64,000 nt of DNA from Solimonas sp. SE-A11 (GTDB taxonomy: Bacteria; Pseudomonadota; Gammaproteobacteria; Nevskiales; Nevskiaceae). Below the pieces are notes generated by a model. That model did no database searches. It was not told where the DNA came from and saw only the letters and a program-made list of their open reading frames with translations. This document shows positions 28,302-37,607 of this stretch, piece after piece. The translations under genes were made by a program, and so were the position numbers. The stretch is taken from positions 124,001 through 188,000 of the forward strand of contig NZ_JAUASX010000005.1 in NCBI RefSeq assembly GCF_030345715.1, given 5' to 3'. Numbering within the stretch: the stretch's first letter is position 1; every line of letters begins with the position of its first letter.

Positions 28302-31300
28302 CGCGACCGCGGCCGGCACCGGGGGACCAGTCCGGGCGCTGGCTGTCGCGTGAGTTTTCCGAGCTGCTGTCCGCTCCCGGCAAGTGCCATCTCACGCCGG
28401 TACTCGAGCCGGCCTACGACATCGTCATCGTCGGCAGCGGCTATGGCGGTGCCGTCGCGGCCGCCGAGCTGGCCGGTTGCACGGAGGACGGCCGCCCCCT
28501 GAAGGTCTGCGTGCTCGAGCGCGGCCGCGAATACCTGCCCGGTGCCTTTCCCTCGCAGCTCGCGGACCTGCCAACCCATTTGCGCGGCAGCTTCGGCGGG
28601 CAGCCGAAGGGAGGCGAGGGTCTCTTCGACATCCGCGCCGGACGGGACCTGGGGCTGCTGGTGGCCAACGGCCTGGGCGGTGGCTCGCTGATCAATGCCG
28701 GCGTCATGGAGGTTCCCCGGCCGGAAGTGTTCGACCGACGCTGGCCCGTCGCGTTCCAGAAGGGCACCGCGCTGGACGTCTGGTATGTGAAGGCCAAGGC
28801 CCTGCTCGGAGCCTCGCACGGCGGGATAGACAACCATATCGGCGGGCATCGCGACCTGGGCGGCGAGCGCTTGGCCAAGACCCGTGTGCTCGACATGCTC
28901 GGCCGTGGCGCCATGCGGGAAGCCGCGGTGACCGTGGCCATGCGCGACGGTCCCAATGCCGAGGGGGTGCAGCTGTCTGCCTGCAAGCTCTGCGGCGACT
29001 GTGCCACCGGCTGCAACTACGGCGCCAAGGAGTCGCTCGACACCAACCTGCTGGTACGCGCCGCCCGATACCAGGCGGATATCTGGTGCGGCGTCACCGT
29101 GCTGCGGCTGCAGCGCCCGGCGGAGCATGCGGAAGCCTGGAGCCTGGAGTTGGCGCACACCGACCCGAAGCTGCGTCTGCAGGATGCCGGTCCGCGCTGG
29201 CTGACGGCGCGGCGGGTGATCTTGGCCGCGGGCACGCTGGGCTCCAGCGAGATCCTGATGCGCACGCAGCGTCGCGCCGCGCGCACGCTGTTCTCGATGC
29301 GGCTGGGGCAGGGCTTCTCCGGCAACGGCGATCTCATCGCCTTTGGCTATGGCTACGGGCCGCAGGCCCAGGCCAATGCCGTGGCCGACGAAGAGCAGCC
29401 GCCAGGGCAGCGCCGTGTGGGCCCCACCATCACGGGCGTGATCGACACCCGGATCGCGGCACGGCCAGCCGTGCCCGCACAGCAGATCGTGGTGGAGGAA
29501 CTGGCGGTGCCCGGCTCGCTGCGGCGTGCCGCGGAGGAATCGATCACCACCGCCAGCACCCTGCATGACCTGGCCTGTTTCGATGACGTGGAGCACCTGG
29601 AGGGTCATCCGGCGGGTGATCCTTTCGCCGTGCAACGCGAGCGCATCCGTCATATGTCGGTGTTCGCGGCGATGGGTGACGACGGTGCCGGCGGCCACCT
29701 GGAGCTGACGGGCGACGCCGACACGCATACCGGCGACGGCCATGTCGCGGTGGTCTGGCCGGAGCTTCCCCATCACCCGCTGTTCGACGCGCAAATGCAG
29801 CGTATCGATGCGCTGCGCGCCGCCGCGGGCTTCGGCGGTCGTACGCTGCCCAATCCGCTGTGGCGCTTCATGCCCGAGTCCATGGACTTCCTGGTGCAGG
29901 ACGAGCGCGGACCGGCGGTGAGCGTGCATCCGCTCGGCGGCTGCGCCATGGCCGACGATGTCGATGGCGGCGTGGTGGACGATTGCGGGCGCGTGTTCGA
30001 TCCCGCGCGCCACGGCCAGCCGCGCGGCTGGCACGAGGGCCTGGTGGTGCTCGACGGCTCCGTGCTGTGCTCCGCCCTGGGTACCAATCCCGCACTCACC
30101 ATCGCGGCGGTGGCCCTGCGCGCCGTGGAGGCCCTGCGGCGTGACTGGGGCTGCGAACCGCCGCGCCATGCTGCCCCTGCGCCCCCGCAGTCGCGCCCCC
30201 AACTGGCGGACGTGGAGCAGGCCATCACCGCGCGTTACCAGTTGCCACGCCAGGGTACGCAGGTAGCCGTCTGCGAGCGCCTGGCCGGACCGGTGAGCCT
30301 GGCCGATGCGCAGGGCTCGCGGCGCGACTGCTGGGTGGAGCTCACCTTGGGTTACCAGCCCCTGGCCCTGCACCATCTGTTCCGGCCCGACGAGAACGGG
30401 CGCCTCGGCAATGCCCGCCTGGAACTGGGCGACGAGGGAGCGGCGCAGTTGCGCATCTTTCCTTTGAACCAATGGCAGCGTCTGAAGGCAGAGGTGCTGT
30501 CCGTCGAGGAGCGCCAGCGGCGCGAGGAGTGCCTGGCGCGGGTCTATCGCGTCAAGGGCAGCCTCGTCGTGATGAAGCGCGATCCCAGCGGCTTCCTGCA
30601 GCGGACCGCGCGCGGCAGCCGCGCCTGGTGGTGCAACCGCGGCCTGCGCGACGCGGGCCTCGGGCTGTCGGATTGGGCGCGCAAGGCCATGGCCGGCGAG
30701 CGCAGCAGCGGCCCCAGCATGGCCAAGCGCATCTGGGGCATGTTCAAGCTCGCCAGCCGTGCCGGCGAATGTCGCCGTTTCGACTACGAGTTGCAGGTCG
30801 TCGAGGACCTGACGCCCGAGAGCGTGAAGAGCCTGCTGCCCTTGCGCGACCTGGTCGGGTCCGATGTCCGGGGCCACAAGCACATCACCTACGAGCGGCC
30901 CAGCAATCCCTGGCGGCAATTGCAGGAGCTGTCGCTGACGCAACTCGGGGATCGCCTGGAAGGCCAGCGGCTGCTGACGCTGGATCCCCGATACCTGGCC
31001 GCGAGCGGCCGCCCTCTGATGCGCATCGAAGCGCAGGACTGCCATGTCGAGGCCCTGGTCGACTTTGCCTCGCTGGCCGCCTACTTCGCTCGGCTATTGC
31101 TGACCATCCATGTCTGGAACCTGCGCAAGCCGGATACGCCGCGGCATCGCCCGGTGCAGCGCCTGCCGGGCCGGCTACCGGGCCTGCCGGCGCCGGAAAT
31201 CCACTGGCTGGACCTGGGCAAGGCCGGCGATACCCCGGTGCGCCTGCGCCTGGCGTGCTACCGCAACGTGCGGCGGGGCGTCACGGCGAACCCGGTGCTG

Positions 31301-32416
31301 CTGATCCACGGCTACAGCGCCAGCGGTACCAGCTACGCGCATCCCGCCCTGGAACCCAGCCTGGCCGCCAGGCTGGCCGAAAGTGGCCGCGATGTCTGGG
31401 TGGTCGACCTGCGCAGCAGCGCCGGGCTGCCCACGGCCTGCCTGCCCTGGACCTTCGAGCAGGTGGCGCTCAACGATATTCCCGCCGCCGTGGACTACAT
31501 CTGGAAGTGCAGCGGACAGCAGGCGCTGGACGTCGTCGCCCACTGCATGGGCGCGGTCATGCTGAGCCAGGCCATCCTCTCGGCCGGCAAGGAGGGCATG
31601 GAACTGGAACGCCTGCTGCGCCCGCGCGGATCGTCCACCGATAGCGGCCCGGATCGCCACGCGGTGGCGCGCCGTGCCCTGCCGCAGCGCCTGCGCCGGG
31701 TGGTGCTGTCGCAGAACGGCCCGGTGATGGTGATGAGCCAGCAGAACATCTTCCGCGGCTACGTCATGTCCTACCTGGAGCAGCTGTTCGGGCCACTGCG
31801 CCACGACTTCCGCCCGGAGCCCGGCCAGGGCCTGGGGATGGAACTGCTGGACCGCTTCCTCGGCAGCCTGCCGTATTCCGACGAGGAACTGCGCCAGGAG
31901 AATCCCTGGCTGCCCTGCCGTACCGAGTATCTCGCCTCGCGCCACCGCATGGACGCGATCTACGGCCGCACTTTCTCGCTGGATGCCCTGAGCCCGCGGG
32001 TGCTGGACCACATCGACGACCTGTTCGGGCCGCTCAGTCTCGATACCGTCGCCCAGGTCATCCATTTCACGCGGCACCAGGTCATCACCGACCGCAGCGG
32101 CCGCAACCGCTTCGTTTCGCGCGAGGGGCTGCGGACCCACTGGCGTTTCCGCACCCTGGTCCTGCACGGGCAGGACAACGGCCTCGCCGACGTCGCCACG
32201 GCGCATCGGGCGGAGGCGCTGCTGCGTGATGCCGGCTGCGAGGTGGAGAAGCGGATCCTGCCCGGCATGGGGCACCAGGACAGCCTGATCGGGCAGCGGG
32301 CCGGTGAGACCTGCGCACAAATCCTCGACTTCCTCGATGCCCGAGAGGAGGCCGCCGAACGGCCTGCCGATCCGCCACCTATGTTGCGGAGCCGCCCTGG
32401 CTGGGGCCGATGCTGA
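28298..32416 (+). CDS. GMC oxidoreductase / alpha-beta hydrolase fusion protein
   Basis: 1,372 residues. N-terminal half: cholesterol-oxidase-like GMC flavoprotein with FAD motif VGSGYGG (45-51), a C229-x2-C232-x2-C235-x3-C239 cysteine run (CKLCGDCATGC), and the late HPLGGCAMAD and GTNPALTIAA motifs. A linker region (about 640-960) follows. C-terminal part: alpha/beta hydrolase with oxyanion loop LLIHGYSASG (from 1001), nucleophile elbow AHCMG with Cys1083 where Ser is usual, LVLHGQDNG and a final GMGHQD His. Starts GTG 28298 coupled to the kinase, and overlaps the PhoD-like gene by 7 bases. Substrate unknown; sterol, hydroxylated-fatty-acid or polyester-like ester chemistry is plausible. Confidence 0.88.
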   Translation: MTRPRPAPGDQSGRWLSREFSELLSAPGKCHLTPVLEPAYDIVIVGSGYGGAVAAAELAGCTEDGRPLKVCVLERGREYLPGAFPSQLADLPTHLRGSFGGQPKGGEGLFDIRAGRDLGLLVANGLGGGSLINAGVMEVPRPEVFDRRWPVAFQKGTALDVWYVKAKALLGASHGGIDNHIGGHRDLGGERLAKTRVLDMLGRGAMREAAVTVAMRDGPNAEGVQLSACKLCGDCATGCNYGAKESLDTNLLVRAARYQADIWCGVTVLRLQRPAEHAEAWSLELAHTDPKLRLQDAGPRWLTARRVILAAGTLGSSEILMRTQRRAARTLFSMRLGQGFSGNGDLIAFGYGYGPQAQANAVADEEQPPGQRRVGPTITGVIDTRIAARPAVPAQQIVVEELAVPGSLRRAAEESITTASTLHDLACFDDVEHLEGHPAGDPFAVQRERIRHMSVFAAMGDDGAGGHLELTGDADTHTGDGHVAVVWPELPHHPLFDAQMQRIDALRAAAGFGGRTLPNPLWRFMPESMDFLVQDERGPAVSVHPLGGCAMADDVDGGVVDDCGRVFDPARHGQPRGWHEGLVVLDGSVLCSALGTNPALTIAAVALRAVEALRRDWGCEPPRHAAPAPPQSRPQLADVEQAITARYQLPRQGTQVAVCERLAGPVSLADAQGSRRDCWVELTLGYQPLALHHLFRPDENGRLGNARLELGDEGAAQLRIFPLNQWQRLKAEVLSVEERQRREECLARVYRVKGSLVVMKRDPSGFLQRTARGSRAWWCNRGLRDAGLGLSDWARKAMAGERSSGPSMAKRIWGMFKLASRAGECRRFDYELQVVEDLTPESVKSLLPLRDLVGSDVRGHKHITYERPSNPWRQLQELSLTQLGDRLEGQRLLTLDPRYLAASGRPLMRIEAQDCHVEALVDFASLAAYFARLLLTIHVWNLRKPDTPRHRPVQRLPGRLPGLPAPEIHWLDLGKAGDTPVRLRLACYRNVRRGVTANPVLLIHGYSASGTSYAHPALEPSLAARLAESGRDVWVVDLRSSAGLPTACLPWTFEQVALNDIPAAVDYIWKCSGQQALDVVAHCMGAVMLSQAILSAGKEGMELERLLRPRGSSTDSGPDRHAVARRALPQRLRRVVLSQNGPVMVMSQQNIFRGYVMSYLEQLFGPLRHDFRPEPGQGLGMELLDRFLGSLPYSDEELRQENPWLPCRTEYLASRHRMDAIYGRTFSLDALSPRVLDHIDDLFGPLSLDTVAQVIHFTRHQVITDRSGRNRFVSREGLRTHWRFRTLVLHGQDNGLADVATAHRAEALLRDAGCEVEKRILPGMGHQDSLIGQRAGETCAQILDFLDAREEAAERPADPPPMLRSRPGWGRC

Positions 32417-34038
32417 ACCTGCAGAACCCCGACGTGCCGTTGCTGGGCCTAGGCGCGAGCCCGCAACTGGGCCGGCCCGAGAAGCTGTGCATGCTGCCGG
32501 TCGAGCGTGACGCCGCCGGCTGCTGGCGCTATGCGGAGCTGATGCGCCGTCTCGAACTGGGGCCGGAGCAGATCCTGTTCAGCCTGGACGGCAGGGACAC
32601 CGACTGGTTCTCGCATCCCTTGCCGGACTGGGCCAGGAGAGCGGAGGTGCAGCACTTGCTGCTGCTGCCGCTTTACCCGCAGCCGCCGTTCATGAACCAG
32701 ACCCTGTTCGATACCGCTGACGGCCTGGCCGCGCAGCGGCTATGGTCGGGCAGGGCGCCACCACCGGGCGAGGAACTGGCGTCCACCGCCATGGCCGATG
32801 CGATCGAGCAGGCGGTGAACCAGATCAACCGCGAAGGGCCGGCCAGCCCGCCGGGCTTGGTTCGTGTTCCGCCGGCACCGACGAAAAATGGCCTGCGGCT
32901 GGCGCTGGGCAGTTGCGGCTATCCGCCAGGCATCCTCAACGAACATCCGCCGTCGCGGGGCTGGGACCTGCTCAACGATCGCCTCGATGGTACCCAGCCG
33001 CCGCAATGGCTGGTGCTGACCGGAGACCAGATCTATGCCGACGCCACAGCCGGGCTGTTCGATCCGACGCTGGCCGACGACCGCTACCGCAAGCCCTACG
33101 AGACCTGGCTGCATGGGAAAAGCGTGCGCCGGGCGCTAGGTCGCGTGCCGCTGGTTTGTCTGCCGGATGACCATGAGCTGGAGGACAACTGGGAGCCGCT
33201 GGCACCGGACGCGCCCGCCGATGCCGCGCAGCGCAACCGGGACGTGCATGAGCGCGGCCTGCGCTACTTCCTGCGCTACCAGCGCCTGCGCTTCACGGCC
33301 ACGGCCGAGGAGACGCTGGCGGAGCCGCTGTGGCATGCGTTCGAGGCCGAGGGCATCCCGGTGTTCCTGCTCGATACCCGCAGCCGTCGCCAGGGGCGTC
33401 ATGGCGATACCGGCTTTGGCGCGGCGGGTCTGCTGGGGGCCGAGCAATGGCAGGCCCTGCGCCGCTGGCTGCTGGAGGGGCCACGCGACCGGCCGCGTCT
33501 GATCGTGTCGCCGGCCATCTTCCTGCCGCGGCACCGCTATGCCCTGCCGGCACGCCTGGCCTTCGGCCGCGAGGATGCAAGCATCCGGGCCTGCCGCCGC
33601 TCCGACGGCTGGGACGGCCACCCGGAAACCCTGCTGTCGCTGCTGGAACTGATCGGCGAACATCAGTTGCGCGGCCTGGTGTTCCTGTCCGGCGACGAGC
33701 ACTTGGGGGTGTTCACTACCGCCCGCTTGCGACGGCCGGGTTCGAAGCAGGAAATCGCCGTGCATTCGATCCATACGGCGGGCCTTAACACACCTTACCG
33801 CTTCGCCAACGCCGACGCGGCCGAACTGGTGCAGGATGAAGTCCTGTCTTTCGAAGGCGTGAGTGGCAGCTGGGAATGCGTGATCGGCAGCCGCGTCTTC
33901 GGCGGCGCCGGATTCACGCAGCTGTCGCTGCAGCCACAGACGTCGGGGAGCTGGCAGTTGCACTGCGAATTCAGCACCTGCGAACCCTGTGCGCAGCCGC
34001 CGGACCGGGAGGTACTCGAGACCCTGGATCTTTTCTAG
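32410..34038 (+). CDS. PhoD-like metallophosphoesterase
   Basis: 542 residues of the alkaline phosphatase D-like (calcineurin-type) fold, which uses two metals to cleave phosphomono- or diesters. Metal motifs are in place: LTGDQIYAD (Asp206), PDDHELEDNW (Asp253-Asp254-His255) and FLSGDEHLG (Asp429, His431). Its N-terminal 150 residues are of unknown type. No signal peptide is seen, so it is probably cytoplasmic, unlike secreted Bacillus PhoD. Coupled to the GMC/hydrolase gene (7-base overlap) and convergent with the LuxR gene (4-base overlap). Confidence 0.85.
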   Translation: MLNLQNPDVPLLGLGASPQLGRPEKLCMLPVERDAAGCWRYAELMRRLELGPEQILFSLDGRDTDWFSHPLPDWARRAEVQHLLLLPLYPQPPFMNQTLFDTADGLAAQRLWSGRAPPPGEELASTAMADAIEQAVNQINREGPASPPGLVRVPPAPTKNGLRLALGSCGYPPGILNEHPPSRGWDLLNDRLDGTQPPQWLVLTGDQIYADATAGLFDPTLADDRYRKPYETWLHGKSVRRALGRVPLVCLPDDHELEDNWEPLAPDAPADAAQRNRDVHERGLRYFLRYQRLRFTATAEETLAEPLWHAFEAEGIPVFLLDTRSRRQGRHGDTGFGAAGLLGAEQWQALRRWLLEGPRDRPRLIVSPAIFLPRHRYALPARLAFGREDASIRACRRSDGWDGHPETLLSLLELIGEHQLRGLVFLSGDEHLGVFTTARLRRPGSKQEIAVHSIHTAGLNTPYRFANADAAELVQDEVLSFEGVSGSWECVIGSRVFGGAGFTQLSLQPQTSGSWQLHCEFSTCEPCAQPPDREVLETLDLF

Positions 34039-34667
34039 ATCTTCAGTCCGAGCCGCGCGGCGGTAAACACCGCCTCGGTGCGATTGCGTACACCCAGCGC
34101 GCGGAACGAGGCGGACAGGTGCGCCTTGACCGTCGCCTCGGACACATCCATCTCGCGGGCGATCACCTTGTTGGCCTTGCCCTGCATCGCCAGCCTCAGC
34201 GTCTCCACCTGGCGCGGCGTCAGCTCGGCCAGCGGGTCACCCGGCTGCTGCGCCGTGGCGGCCTGCGGTGCGGAACCCAGCAATGCGTGCGGGGGCAGGT
34301 AGGTTCCGCCGGCCAGTACCAGGCGCAGCGCGGCCATCATTACCGCGTGGCTGGAGGTCTTGGGGATGAAGCCGGCGGCACCTTCATCGATGGCCTGCAC
34401 GATCAGCGCCGGGTTCTCCTCGGCGGACAACACCACGATGGCCGGTTGCTCGAAGTGTGCGCGCAGGGCGCGCAAGGCATCGAAGCCATGCGTGCCCGGC
34501 AGGTGGAAATCGAGCAGGATCACATCCAGCGGCGAACTGGCCGGGTGGGACAGGGCGGCATGGCAACTCGGTGCTTCGACGAAGACGACATCCTCGGCCA
34601 GGTTGGCCAGCAGCAGCTTGATGCCTTCGCGGAACAGCTCGTGGTCGTCAACCAGCAGGATATTCAA
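34035..34667 (-). CDS. LuxR/NarL-family response regulator
   Basis: 210 residues: a receiver domain with the acidic pair Asp7-Asp8, phospho-acceptor Asp53 (ILLDFHLP) and Lys in IPKTSS, then a LuxR HTH (LTPRQVETLRLAMQGKANKVIAREMDVSEATVKAHLSA). It is encoded convergently at the end of the hybrid-kinase operon, the likely cognate kinase. Possible targets are that operon itself or the palindrome at 26457; neither is shown. Confidence 0.9.
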   Translation of the reverse strand: MNILLVDDHELFREGIKLLLANLAEDVVFVEAPSCHAALSHPASSPLDVILLDFHLPGTHGFDALRALRAHFEQPAIVVLSAEENPALIVQAIDEGAAGFIPKTSSHAVMMAALRLVLAGGTYLPPHALLGSAPQAATAQQPGDPLAELTPRQVETLRLAMQGKANKVIAREMDVSEATVKAHLSASFRALGVRNRTEAVFTAARLGLKI

Positions 34668-34752
34668 CGTCGCCCTCCATGGACGGCGTCCATTGTCCGG
34701 GTGCGGCGTGCAATTTGCCAGCCTTGGCCGCCCCGGACTCTGGTTCGTGGAT

Positions 34753-36384
34753 TCAGGTAATCACGCTCGGCGCCTTGCGGCCGGTCAGCTCGCCGATGCG
34801 CGTCAGGCGGTCGGCCAGGTTGACCAGCGGCGCCAGCGCGTCCCGAGTGTCCCAGTTCAGCGCGCTCTCGCGCGTTTCGTAGCGCTCCAGGTACACGCGC
34901 AGCGTCGAGCCCTTGGTGCCGGTGCCGGAGAGGCGCAGGATGATGCGCGCCGCGTCACCGAAGATCACGCGCAGGCCCTGGTTCACGGCAATGCTGTTGT
35001 CCACCGGATCGTGGTAGCTGAATTCGTCGGCCTCGCTGATCGTGTAGTCGCCGAGGCTGCGCCCCGGCAGTTCGGCGAGCTGGTTGGCCAGTGCCTGCAT
35101 CACGCTGTCGGCGGCGGGGCCGGGCAGCTCATCGTAGTCATGGCGTGCGTAGTAGTGCCGGCCGAAGCGCTTCCAGTGCCGCTGGGCGATCTCCTTCACC
35201 GACAGGCCGGTCACGGCCAGCACGTTGAGCCAGGCCAGCACCGCCCAAACGCCATCCTTTTCCCGGGCATGGACGCTGCTGGTGCCAAAGCTCTCTTCGC
35301 CGCAGAGCGTCAGCTTGCCGGCATCCAGCAGGTTGGCGAAGAACTTCCAGCCGGTGGGAGTTTCGTAGAGCGGGATCGCCAGCGCGCTCGCCACCTTGTC
35401 GGCGGCACGGCAGGTCGGCATCGAGCGCGCCAGGCCGGCCAGGCCGCGGCGGTAGCCTGGCAGTTCGTGCAAGTGTGCCGCCAGCATCGCCAGCGAGTCG
35501 CCCGGCGAGATGAAGATGTCCTTGCCGAGGATCATGTTGCGGTCGCCGTCACCGTCGCTGGCCGCTGCCAGGTCGGGGCCGTTGGCGCTGAAGGCCAGGT
35601 CCACCAGCGGCTTGGCATAGATCAGGTTCGGGTCCGGATGACCGCCGCCGAAATCCTCCAGCGGGCTCGCGTTCTGCACGCTCAGCAGCGGCGCGCCGAG
35701 CTGCTCGACGAAGATGCGCTCGGCGTACGGGCCGGTCACGGCATGCATCGCGTCGAAGCGCAGCGTGTGGCCGCGGCGGAACCAGTCGCGGATGCGGTCG
35801 AAGTCGAACAGCTCCTGCATCAGCTGCGAGTAGTCGTCGACGCAGTCGATCACCTCGATCTCGGTGCTGCCCAGCGTCTGCAGCCCGCGACGGTCCAGGT
35901 CCACCTGTCCGCCCTCATGCGCCCGATAGCGCGCGATCTGCTTGCTGGTCTCGTAGATGCGGTTGGTGAGGCCCTCACTGGCCTGTCCGCCGCCGGCCAC
36001 GTTGAACTTGATGCCGAAGTCGCCGTCCGGCCCGGCCGGGTTGTGGCTGGCGGTGAACAGCAACCCGCCCTGGGCACCGCGCTTGCGGATCAGGTGCGAG
36101 GCGGCCGGCGTCGACAGCAGGCCGCCCTGGCCGATGACGATGCGCGCCACGCCGTTGCCGGTGGCCACGGCGCAGGCGGTCTGGATTGCCGTGCGGTTGT
36201 AATAGCGGCCGTCGCCCCCAATGATCAGGGTGCCGCCGTGCAGTTCCTGCACGCAGTCGAAGACCGATTGCAGGAAATTCTCGAGGTAATGCGGCTGCTG
36301 AAAGACCGCGACCTTCTTGCGCAGTCCCGCCGTGCCGGATTTCTGGTCGAGGTAGGGTTTGGTGGAGATTTCGCGGATCGCCAT
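34753..36384 (-). CDS. pgm: Phosphoglucomutase (alpha-D-glucose phosphate-specific)
   Basis: Interconverts glucose-1-P and glucose-6-P. 543 residues, with the active-serine loop TASHNPAGPDGDFGIK, metal-binding loop SDGDGDRNM, sugar-binding GGEESFG-type loop (LCGEESFGTSSVH) and phosphate-binding RLSGTGTKGSTLR. Length matches the alpha-PGM group (eukaryote-like, about 540-560 aa). Single gene between a response regulator and a divergent DUF1249 gene; AGGAGAG upstream of ATG 36384. Confidence 0.95.
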   Translation of the reverse strand: MAIREISTKPYLDQKSGTAGLRKKVAVFQQPHYLENFLQSVFDCVQELHGGTLIIGGDGRYYNRTAIQTACAVATGNGVARIVIGQGGLLSTPAASHLIRKRGAQGGLLFTASHNPAGPDGDFGIKFNVAGGGQASEGLTNRIYETSKQIARYRAHEGGQVDLDRRGLQTLGSTEIEVIDCVDDYSQLMQELFDFDRIRDWFRRGHTLRFDAMHAVTGPYAERIFVEQLGAPLLSVQNASPLEDFGGGHPDPNLIYAKPLVDLAFSANGPDLAAASDGDGDRNMILGKDIFISPGDSLAMLAAHLHELPGYRRGLAGLARSMPTCRAADKVASALAIPLYETPTGWKFFANLLDAGKLTLCGEESFGTSSVHAREKDGVWAVLAWLNVLAVTGLSVKEIAQRHWKRFGRHYYARHDYDELPGPAADSVMQALANQLAELPGRSLGDYTISEADEFSYHDPVDNSIAVNQGLRVIFGDAARIILRLSGTGTKGSTLRVYLERYETRESALNWDTRDALAPLVNLADRLTRIGELTGRKAPSVIT

Positions 36385-36440
36385 GATGCTCTCCTTTGTT
36401 CTGTTTGTCCCAGTCGTGAGCCCTATCTTATAGTCCCCAC

Positions 36441-36935
36441 ATGCAAGCCTCTACTGGCCATGGTTATGTCTGTCCCTGCTGCGGCAAGCCGCGGCGGCTG
36501 GCGCACCTGCTCGATCTGTACGAACGCAACTACCATTTGCTGGAGCGGCTGATCCCGGAGCTGGAACTGCCGTTCGACGAGGCCGTCTCCCGCAGCCAGA
36601 GCGACCTGCCGCTGCATCTGCGCGTGACCGATCGTGATCGCTATACGGTCAGTTTCAAGCTGTCATACGAATTCGTGGACCAGGACGGCGTACGTCGCCA
36701 GCCGGACCTGTGGGTGCGCGTCTACCGTGACGCCGCCGTGGCCGAGGCCCTGGCCTGCAGCCAGCGGCCGCCCTGGGACGCGACCGAGGAGGGAGACCCC
36801 AAGGCGGGTCAGTTCCTCAGCGCGCAGTGGCAGCGCAACCTGACCTTGGGGAAGTGGCTGGAGTACCTTCTGGAGCACGGTCATGGCTTCAGCCTGGCAG
36901 CGCGCCCGCGCATCCTGCCTGCCGCTGCGCTCTGA
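36441..36935 (+). CDS. DUF1249 family protein (YqiB-like)
   Basis: 164-residue cytoplasmic protein. The N-terminal CPCCGKP motif (residues 11-17), then LLDLYERNYHLLERLIPEL and the DRDRYTVSFKLSYEF…PDLWVRVYRDA…EALAC block define the DUF1249/YqiB family, conserved in gammaproteobacteria (often near the NUDIX ADP-ribose pyrophosphatase and cpdA). Function unknown. Divergent from pgm with a 56-base gap. Confidence 0.88.
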   Translation: MQASTGHGYVCPCCGKPRRLAHLLDLYERNYHLLERLIPELELPFDEAVSRSQSDLPLHLRVTDRDRYTVSFKLSYEFVDQDGVRRQPDLWVRVYRDAAVAEALACSQRPPWDATEEGDPKAGQFLSAQWQRNLTLGKWLEYLLEHGHGFSLAARPRILPAAAL

Positions 36936-36959
36936 TCCCGCCGCGATCGGCGGGCGGCG

Positions 36960-37607
36960 TTACACGGCTCCGGCCTTCTTCAGCAGACCCGCGATCTTCT
37001 CCGCCATTTGCCGGTAACCCTGGGCATTGGGATGGATCTGGTCCGACTTCAGGCTGCGGTCGCCCAGCACCTCGGCGATGACCCGGTTCTCGATCGGCAA
37101 GCCATGCTCCTGCGCCAGCGCCGCGTAGCCGGGCTCGGCCTGCAGCGACAGCAGCTTCGGCTCCGGCACGCCCAGCAGGATCAGGGGAATGCCGCGCCCG
37201 CGGATTTCCTGGATCATGGCACTGAGGTTGGCGCGCATCTGGGCGCGGTCCATCTGTCGCAGCATGTCGTTGCCGCCCAGGCAGAGGATCACCAGCCCCG
37301 GTTCGGTTTCGTCCAGGATTTCGGGCAGGCGCTCGCGCCCTTCCGCGGTGGTTTCGCCCGGCACGCCGGCGTTCACCACCTTGCGGCCGATCAGGCCCGC
37401 CAGCACCGCTGGATAGCTCTGGCGCGGGTTGGCGCCGGTGCCATAGGTCAGGCTGTCGCCAAAGGCCAGCACCACGGCATCCTGCGGCAGGGCCGGAAGC
37501 CTGGGCGTCTTGTCGCTACAGGCAACGAGCAGCAGCAGGGCTTGCAGCATCAGCAGGCTGCCCGCCAGACTGCGGAAATCAATCATCCCTTTACGGAAGC
37601 CGCGCAT
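36960..37607 (-). CDS. tesA: GDSL-type esterase / acyl-CoA thioesterase I-like (TesA/arylesterase)
   Basis: 215 residues, SGNH hydrolase. Blocks in order: block [10 protein letters not shown] (catalytic Ser), block II Gly in VPGETTAEG, block [12 protein letters not shown] (Asn) and block [11 protein letters not shown] (Asp-x-x-His). The N-terminus has a hydrophobic stretch ending LLVACSD, a good lipobox, so it may be a periplasm-facing lipoprotein rather than the soluble TesA of E. coli. ATG 37607 has GAGGG 8 bases upstream; an internal ATG at 37586 has a poorly spaced site. Its start codon overlaps the divergent start of the carbonic anhydrase-like gene. Confidence 0.88.
   Translation of the reverse strand: MRGFRKGMIDFRSLAGSLLMLQALLLLVACSDKTPRLPALPQDAVVLAFGDSLTYGTGANPRQSYPAVLAGLIGRKVVNAGVPGETTAEGRERLPEILDETEPGLVILCLGGNDMLRQMDRAQMRANLSAMIQEIRGRGIPLILLGVPEPKLLSLQAEPGYAALAQEHGLPIENRVIAEVLGDRSLKSDQIHPNAQGYRQMAEKIAGLLKKAGAV

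Noticed and set aside
27734-31045. Open frame of about 1,100 codons antisense to the kinase and GMC genes
   Set aside because: Same bias artefact; it crosses two well-supported genes and has no domain.
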